From Obelidium mucronatum (Eukaryota > Chytridiomycota > Chytridiomycetes > Chytridiales > Chytriomycetaceae), in assembly GCA_025765595.1 (NCBI GenBank), contig JAIVFH010000002.1, positions 1-64,000 of the forward strand: a stretch of DNA of 64,000 nucleotides, given 5' to 3'. Under the pieces are notes generated by a model. That model did not search any database and was not told where the DNA came from. It saw only the letters and a list, made by a program, of their open reading frames with translations. Every line of letters begins with the position of its first letter. The stretch's first letter is position 1. Of this stretch, positions 57,046-64,000 are shown piece by piece. Made by a program: the position numbers and the translations under genes.

Positions 57046-60000
57046 TTAATCCAAATGAATAATTAAGGACTTGGAATCCGCAGGCTGTACCAGCACTTCT
57101 TCTGACGATGGATATACACAGTACACTCCGCATTCCGTTTTAAGAGCTTCAACTTTGACAGATGGCAACAGCAACTTCCCAGCACCAACTGAAACCAACT
57201 CAAACTGAAAATCAACCGTTTCTCCTTTCTATAAATAATAAAAGATATTTGAGACATAGAAAAAAACTCTCAGTTGAATAAGACAAAAACCTTGAAACGG
57301 AACTTGTGCCTCTTGTGTCCTGCAAGCACCCAATTTGTTTCGTTTACAGTAATAGTATACACCGCGTCAATTGAATCCGAATCGGCTCCCCAAAATGTAT
57401 CTGCGATGGTCACCGTGCACGGCAAAACACTCCCCGCCACAATTCTCGATCCCTTGATGTTTTTTGGTTTCACGTCCGCCGATAACACAATCTGCAAGTA
57501 AAACGAAACAAAAAAATTTTAACAAAAGTCAGGTTTGCTTCTTCTTTCGTTAGTACCTGGTAATCTGCTGTTTCAAATCCGTGTTCAACAACTCTTTGGC
57601 TCGTCTCTCCAACGAAACCACTTTGCTTTACATCCTTGACATCCAGTGCCCCCATTTCTTGCAAAAAGTTCGTAAACAAATTCGTTACATCATTGATGAC
57701 TTCTTCGTCCTCGGTTTCCATGGACTTTCGAAGCAAATCAAGGTTGTTGGAAGCGCCCGCAAAGGGAATACTTGTTGGCTTCCAAGTTGAGAATAGAAAT
57801 GCATTGCCGCGAAAGGAATTGCGAATATTTTTCCTTGTGTAGTGGCCTCAAGTATGATTCTAACCGTTGGGAGATATGGTGTTGAATTTCTGCCACGAAG
57901 GAGCTGTCAGCAACCGTATATGCTTGGGTCTAAGCGTCTGGCTTATAAAAACTCACCGTCAACTGTACTATGATACTTTATCACAACTTTCGCTTTCTGG
58001 CCATGCCTCGGGAAAGCTTTAAAAACAGAGAAATTAATTTGAGAAAAGAAACGGCAACAAAACACCCCACCTGAATCTGAATGCTCCAAGAGATAAACTA
58101 AAGAATGGGTTTGCCCCTCAAACACCAAAGAATCGCCCCACTGCGAATAGTCCAACACCTTGAAACCCTTCAACCCGTGCAACCTCACGCCATCAATCCT
58201 TAATGGAACGCTGCTCCCACCAACAACAAGTACTTGCAATAAAATCCCAGACCCTCGCGGAATCAAAGTATGACTGATTTTTAACGGTGGGACTGCGCTT
58301 ATATCCAGTGTTTTTGACAACGTGCCTTCTTTGCCCCCCTCATCCATGCTGCTCCCAGAAGCTGTTGTAAATACAATAACAAATTTCACGCTCACGAAAT
58401 CGACATCTGAATCATTCAGTGTCAATGGAAGTGTGAATGTAACAGTTTCGTTGGTTGAAAATGCTGGGATCGAGATTTGTCGATCTTTAACAGGCGTATC
58501 TTCCTGGCGAATGACTGTCTGTGTTTGATTGTCTTTGATTTGGATAGTCGCTGTTGTTATTGTCGGGATCACTGCCGATGTGATGGGGATCGCACTGACG
58601 CTGGCGGATTGAATTGGTTTCATGGGGTTGGACAACTCTACTTGAAATAAGCGGGTGACGCCCCTCCGGTACAAGTGAGGCGCTTAAAATTTTGAGGATT
58701 TTTTGTCAGACTTAAGAGCGTATAAATATTGTGAAAAAACCAACCCATTGTAACTTCTGATGGCAAGACCTTTACAGACAAGAGCATAGCTTCTGCTTGC
58801 TCGAAGACATGAAAAGACCGTTTGCGAACCCCGCTCTTTGGGAATCCATATTCCAATAACGCATGCCCAACTCCTAGTTTTACACTTTCAACCACGTACA
58901 TTCCAGCCAATGACACTTTCTGTTGAAAATACAGTGTAATGAGCATAAAAAAGGAATGGTTAAATAATAATTAAAATAATTAATACCTCACACCACAGTC
59001 GAACGATGTTGGAGCCAGGGTTAAGGAGCACATCGTCGACATTACAAGTCAATCCGGCTGACTCCTTCCCAGCCAATATACTTGTGACTTTTTGCACTTT
59101 TAACGCCTGTAGAGTTGCAAACAATAATTTAGATCAACCAGCGAAAAGCAAAATGGCCACACACCTTCGAGAGATAATTATCAATTTGAAGCTCCAACGC
59201 ATGCGCATCTTCATTCCCGATCCGATTCACAAATTTAACTGCATTTACTTTTAAGAATCTGGGTTCGGCAAATGTTGGCCCTAATAATTGAATTTTTTTT
59301 AGTTTTTTCCTATTTAATTGTTGATAATTTACCATTTGCATTTTTCTCTGCCTTTAAATCATGAGCGGCGCCATTGATAAAATCTACATACTTTTCAGTA
59401 TCCTTGACAGAATCAGTAGCCAACAACCGCAAACAAGCGTCGACGAGTGGTCCAAATCTGCCAAGTTCTTTTTGGCAGATGACCAGCTTTTCCAAGACAG
59501 CCTCATCCATTGACTCCCAACCCTTCCCACCAAACTGAGTGGTAATCTGCTCCCAAATCGCGGACGCTTCAGAGTATTGCGCGCGGTGGCTGAAATTGGA
59601 TTAAGCATATTTCTGTTTGGCGTAATGGGACTTACAAGTATAATGACGCGATGTCTCCCTTGACTAGTAAAGCGGTCCGCTTTCTTTGACTTGCTTCGAA
59701 TCCTTTCACGGCCCTATTTGAAATCGACTAGGAAAAAAATGGGTTAAAACATCGAAAACATCGGCCTCACTAAAATTAGGTGTCTTCAACGGTAACTATC
59801 ATGTTTACCAAATACAAGGAATCGAATGCCTCTGCTGTCTCTAATGCATCCTTCAACTCCTTGTTGGAGACAGTTTCACGAGGGAATTTTTTCTCTTCGG
59901 GTGATCCATCGTTTCCAGTGCTGTGTTCCATCATTGCGTTCACTTCCGTTTTCACTTTGTGAATGGAAGACGTGAACAGGTCCGACGCTGATCCGAGAAT

Positions 60001-61483
60001 GTCAAGCTGCATTCTCGCGTAATGCAGGAGTTCTGCTTTGACACCTTCGTATGCATTCAGCTCACTGGTTGGGATTGCGGTTGCTGATGCGTTTGATTCG
60101 GCAATATTTTCATCGCAATGGCGGATGACACTCATGCAAGCAGTATAAACCCAGCTTTCAGTAAAGTAAGGTACAAGTCCGACCTGATTTTTTTTTAATT
60201 TTGAATGAATAAAAAATGTATACCAACGATATTCCACTTACACTGTATTCCTGCAAAGTCCTTGCAAACGAAGTAATAAACTTCTTGGCACGTACACATG
60301 CTTCCACAACACCATTCGGGCTCTTTATCAAAAGCTGGATTTGTCGGGCAAAGAGGTAGATGCGGAAGTCAAAAATTGAGATTGTGTTTTGAAGAATCAA
60401 ATCACGGTACGGTTTTCGTGACACGTTTAAGATATCGTGGCTATCGTCTCCTGTTTCTGAACCGCCGAAACTTTGGAACCATGGAGCTCCTTGTTCTATA
60501 GACCAATTATTGATAAGATTTTTTCGTTTACTGTTGGATGTCACCTTGCAGGTTCTGGAAAAATGCTGCTTCCAATTCATCGTATTGCATCAAAGCTTCG
60601 CCATGAACATTCAGGAATTCGTAAGTACAGGCCGCACCGTCCTAGTACATAATCAGGCTACATATCTTGATGGAGACTCTCCTTCAAACCTTCAAAATAA
60701 AAAACTGGCAATAATTCCAGCCCGGTAATAATCTCTGCGCATCTAATCTTCGCGTGTCTTCATCATACTGAAGTAGTTTTCCATTGAAACTGGCAAGTAT
60801 AAGCTCTCTCAACTTTGCGAAAAACTCGTTCCAAATGGAAACGTCTTTTGGATGCGATGGTTTGAGGTGGATCATATTTGTTCTGAGAGATGCATGTGAG
60901 GGAGAGCATTGTGATATTTTCGACTTGAGGTTGAACATACTTTGCAAAGTCGGACTTGATTCGATCTGCGACAGAGCCCCCAAACAAACGAGACGGCGCT
61001 TGTTTTCTATTAGCGTCTGGCGCACCCAAGTACACAATCAGTGGTTCCTGATTCTTCTTTGCGCCAATGACGGCCAACCAATCGCTCAACTGCTTTTTCA
61101 CAGATGTTTTATACAGATCCGGATCCTATTTCATTTTGGTAGGAATTCAAATCAGCTCCGTGAAATCAAACGAGGGATGAGAGTACACACGTCGCAATTG
61201 ACCAGGTAAAGATGAACTGCGAATGGCGTTGCTGTTCCTGGGACAGCCCGTGGGAACATGTCTGGCTTATAAGGTACGAAAGATATGTTGATTGAGTCCA
61301 GGAGCCGCTGGACGCGATTATGTTGCAGCCAAGTGATGCCGCAAAGAGGAACACGGGACAGGACTTCGGCTTCAATCTCGAACCAAACAGTCGACGAATC
61401 AAGAACTATAAGGCGTTTATTTTAATATGGAGGTTAGAAGAGAAGAGTAGTGGATGTTTCTTACAAGTGACAGTGACGGTCAT
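57046..61483 (-). CDS. TRS130: TRAPPII subunit TRAPPC10/Trs130
   Basis: About 17 exons. Confident ones: 61465-61483, 61191-61405, 60941-61125, 60690-60882, 60545-60641, 60242-60495, 59809-60183, 59636-59727, 59333-59589, 59165-59280, 58987-59106, 58745-58919, 58071-58682, 57957-58016. Then about 57,500-57,850, 57,280-57,494 and 57046 to about 57,232 are less sure. The 19-nt first exon supplies MTVTVTFLDSS, the family start. DPDLYKTSVKKQLSDW, SIWNEFFAKLRELILASFNG, LLPGWNYCQFFILK and EALMQYDELEAAFFQNLQ are TRAPPC10 landmarks; beta-rich C-terminal modules follow. TRAPPII activates Rab11/Ypt31 at the trans-Golgi. The exon following 57957 was not resolved. The stop lies 22 bp from the convergent Nudix stop. 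Confidence 0.85.
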
Positions 61484-61526
61484 TTTTATTGAGGAGAAAA
61501 GTGTCAACAAACAACTCTCAAGTGAA

Positions 61527-62845
61527 ATGCAGAGAATCACCAGAGCGATGGCGAAGAAGGGGCAGAAAAAGAAAGAAGATAAGGGTCGCGAAGAACAGCT
61601 TCCTCCATTGAAAAAGGCTGTGCCTTCTTACTCAGACGCCATGAAGGGCGTAAGTCACACCTTCACGCCACTCCACCTCATCAAATCCAAAATAAATTTC
61701 CCATTCTTCAACCCTACTGAATGGCTCAATTTGATTCAGGAACTCTTTGAAATGGTTCCATCGCTTTGGAGTGATTCCGTCAAGATTCCTCAACCACCAG
61801 TAACTCCATATTATAACCCAACTGCGGGAAATGGAATTAAAGCGTGCTTACAACCAATTTCAAAGGAGCTTGTGAGTGAGCGGAGGAGTCTTGTTTTTGT
61901 TTACTTGACTAACTGGTTGCTTAAATGCAGACAAGCTTACTCAGCCTGCTTCCGTGCAATCCATCTGCAAGTATCTTTGTACGCGTCGAAGAGGGTAGAA
62001 TCGATGCCTTGAAAGTCATGTGAGAGTTTTTGACGCAATTGAAACCATTTTAATTACAAGTCGTTATAGTATGACTGGACCTGCTGGGACCCCTTACGCT
62101 TTTGGAGTTGAGTTAAACAATAACCCAAGCTATTTTTCTTATTATAAGTTTAAATTTAAATGTTAAAATAAGTGCTTTGAGTTCAACGTGGCGTTTCCAT
62201 CAAATTACCCTCAAATCCCACCACATGCTCAACTCCTGACCACGGGTGGTGGTACTGTTCGATTTAACCCGAATCTTTACAACTGTGGGAAAATTTGTGT
62301 GTCGTTGTTGGGTACTTGGCCTGGTCAAAAGCCAGAAGAACGCTGGCAACCGGGGAAGAGTACCTTGCTTCAGGTCAACCAATACATCTTCTTCCTTCCC
62401 CCAAAACTTAATCGGAATATGTGTTGCAGGTTCTTGTGAGTGTCCAATCGCTGATCATGGTTGAATTTCCATTTTTCAACGAGCCTGGTTATGAAAGTTT
62501 GAAGAGTCCGACATATCCTGCAAGCATAGCCTACAACCAAAATCTTCATGTTGAAACTGTGAGGTGGTGATTTTCTACTCCACCAATGGCTTATTTGTTT
62601 TCCATCATAATAATCGTTGTCATACAAACAGACACGCCATTGTGGGCCAACTGCGTAATACTACTCTCTTGGAAACTGCTGGTTTTGGCAAAGTAATTCG
62701 CAACCATTTTTTTCTTTGCAAAGACGACGTGAAGAAGCAAGTTGCTGATTGGGCTAAAGCTGCCAATCCAGCGTCCAAAACATTATGGAATACTTTAATC
62801 AAGGAAGTGAATGTGGAGTTTGATAAACTCACCAGTTTGCAATGA
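61527..62845 (+). CDS. UBE2O/BIRC6-type ubiquitin-conjugating (E2) enzyme, short form
   Basis: Seven exons (61527-61649, 61740-61871, 61931-62019, 62070-62106, 62173-62373, 62430-62563, 62632-62845) give 930 nt, 309 aa. ASIFVRVEEGRIDALKVM, MTGPAGTPYAFG, FNVAFPSNYPQIPPHAQL and FNPNLYNCGKICVSLLGTW (active-site Cys in GKICVSLL) are signatures of the UBE2O/BIRC6 E2 class. NEPGYE and VRHAIVGQLRN follow. Those relatives are huge proteins with this domain at the C-terminus; here a basic 40-residue N-terminus (AKKGQKKKEDKGREE) is all that precedes it. The GGA|GTTGAG donor ends exon 4. Divergent from TRAPPC10 with 43 bp between start codons. Confidence 0.84.
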
Positions 62846-63034
62846 GAGAGAGGGCCGGAGGGTTGTTTAGTATGGCAGAATTGCAAGAAAGGTTTTATCA
62901 GCATGCTAAATATATGTAAATCTTTGTTTCAAACCTCGAAGACCGATGAAGGCAATCTCTCAGCCTCAAGGGTAGTGAAGGGTTCAATAGATGGTCAACG
63001 CAATTGATTTCGTTCCGTTACTTCCGATAATAAA

Positions 63035-64000
63035 ATGTTGAGATTTCGGAACGCCACGAAGACCCCTAAGCTGCCCTTTGGCGCCCGCCCCTACCACTAC
63101 ACCCGCGACCAAGTCTATGGATTCCGCGAACCCGTTACTCGCAATCTGCCTGACTGTGAGCCTCGCGGACCTTCGGAATCATCCCAGACTCGAGAAAAAG
63201 AATGCTAAACTCTAACAACACCACTACTAGACACTCCCGAGCAACTCGCAAACCGCGCCAAAGCTTCGAATCTTCTTCGTTTCGTCACTTATTATCGAAG
63301 CTTGGGCCACCGGCTGGCTGCCCTCGACCCCCTCAATATTACTCCCGCCGACCCGTCCGCTTTGTACCAACTGGACCCTGCGCGTTACGGACTCTCAAAT
63401 GACATGGAATTCGACGTGAACGGCATTGTAAACACTGGAAGCGAAGGACAAAATGTGCTGCCGTTGAGTCAGATTATCCAGCGCCTAAACAGAACCTACG
63501 CAGGGTCTGTCGGATTCGAGTTTGCGCATTTGCCAGTATGTTTTTTGTACATTGCTTCTGGTCTTTTACTCACTTTGTGATATCTGGTTGTAGAATGTTA
63601 GTGAGCGAAGATGGTGCAATGAACTTGTTGAGACAATTTATGCGGATCGAGCTGTCAGTGTGGATTCCCAAAAGCGCATTCTTCATCTTTTAAGCCGTTC
63701 AGAAGTATGTTTCGTGCAATATCGCGTCAAGGTTGAGACTATTAACGCTCCATTCAGGCTTTTGACCATTTTATGGCAAAGAGGTTTCCTCAAGTCAAAA
63801 GATACGGCTTGGAAGGCGCGGAGTCTATGATGGTTGTTATGGATGAGCTCTTTAAGCTCTCTGGCGAAGGTTTGTTTTTCTTCTCAAAAAAAAATGTGAC
63901 GTTGAAAAAACAAAAACCCAGCAAATGTAAAGGATGTCGTGATTGGGATGCCCCATCGTGGCAGACTTAATCTATTGACTGATCTTTTGCAGTACTCTCC
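63035..64000 (+). CDS. DHTKD1: 2-oxoacid dehydrogenase E1, DHTKD1-like (3' end off window)
   Basis: Exons 63035-63155, 63231-63535, 63594-63704, 63758-63869 and 63922 onward, in phase. The N-terminus ([15 protein letters not shown]) is basic and Ser/Thr-containing, consistent with a mitochondrial presequence. [56 protein letters not shown] and [16 protein letters not shown] belong to the 2-oxoglutarate/2-oxoadipate dehydrogenase E1 family. Spacing and GYRSLGHR..AxLDPL-type wording favour DHTKD1, which acts in lysine degradation with TPP. OGDH remains possible; the C-terminal half is not visible. Confidence 0.83.

Noticed and set aside
1..64000. Transposons, rRNA, tRNA genes or viral insertions
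   Set aside because: No transposase, reverse transcriptase, integrase, terminal inverted repeats, tRNA cloverleaf boxes or rRNA segments were recognised on either strand by eye; a tRNAscan or repeat search could still find short ones.

Overview
The window is nuclear DNA of a small-genome eukaryote, most likely a zoosporic (flagellated) fungus of the Chytridiomycota type. Seen in the sequence: genes are packed on both strands, and nearly all have short GT..AG introns (about 45-140 nt). Polarity and cell-surface proteins (Spa2-like, SUR7/PalI-like), a family 46 chitosanase and a TALE homeobox gene occur beside two motile-cilium genes (a DRC12/CCDC153-like protein and CFAP58). That mix of fungal wall/polarity genes with axonemal genes is the basis for the taxonomic inference; no rRNA or marker gene is present to confirm it.

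Layout. 1-5.6 kb (minus): a tandem array of four paralogous single-pass membrane proteins with Cys-rich, Ser/Thr-rich ectodomains and no N-terminal signal peptide; two of them splice to a C-terminal SAM domain. 6-8 kb: a multi-pass membrane protein and a WW-domain protein with a duplicated motif. 8.4-17 kb: a lectin relic, a Spa2/GIT-like scaffold, a SUR7/PalI-like tetraspan, an NDUFA4-like subunit, a JMJD7-like hydroxylase and a TALE homeobox gene. 17-26 kb: a class C GPCR with a probable PH-like tail, a GH46 chitosanase, a TIPIN/Csm3-like fork-protection gene, an RNF220-like E3 ligase, a HIT zinc finger and DRC12. 26-32.6 kb: one 12-exon secreted lectin gene of tandem bulb-lectin-like modules with every intron in phase 1. 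33-46 kb: RasGEF, a BET double-bromodomain protein, a broken sterol-glucosyltransferase-like gene next to a BAHD acyltransferase, Rgp1 and an SDR. 46-64 kb: a PRRC2/BAT2-like Gln-rich protein, CFAP58, ribosomal eS10, a second lectin relic, a HAD hydrolase, a Nudix protein, TRAPPC10/Trs130, a UBE2O/BIRC6-like E2 and the 5' part of a DHTKD1-like 2-oxoacid dehydrogenase.

Two features recur across the window. First, four head-to-head gene pairs have start codons only 28-56 bp apart. Second, many otherwise well-conserved genes carry single-base frame breaks, several in short homopolymers, while their neighbours are perfectly open. Most look like residual assembly errors, but they cluster in a few loci. 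Exon coordinates in the entries were derived by hand from splice signals, phase arithmetic and paralogue or family conservation; no database search was run.
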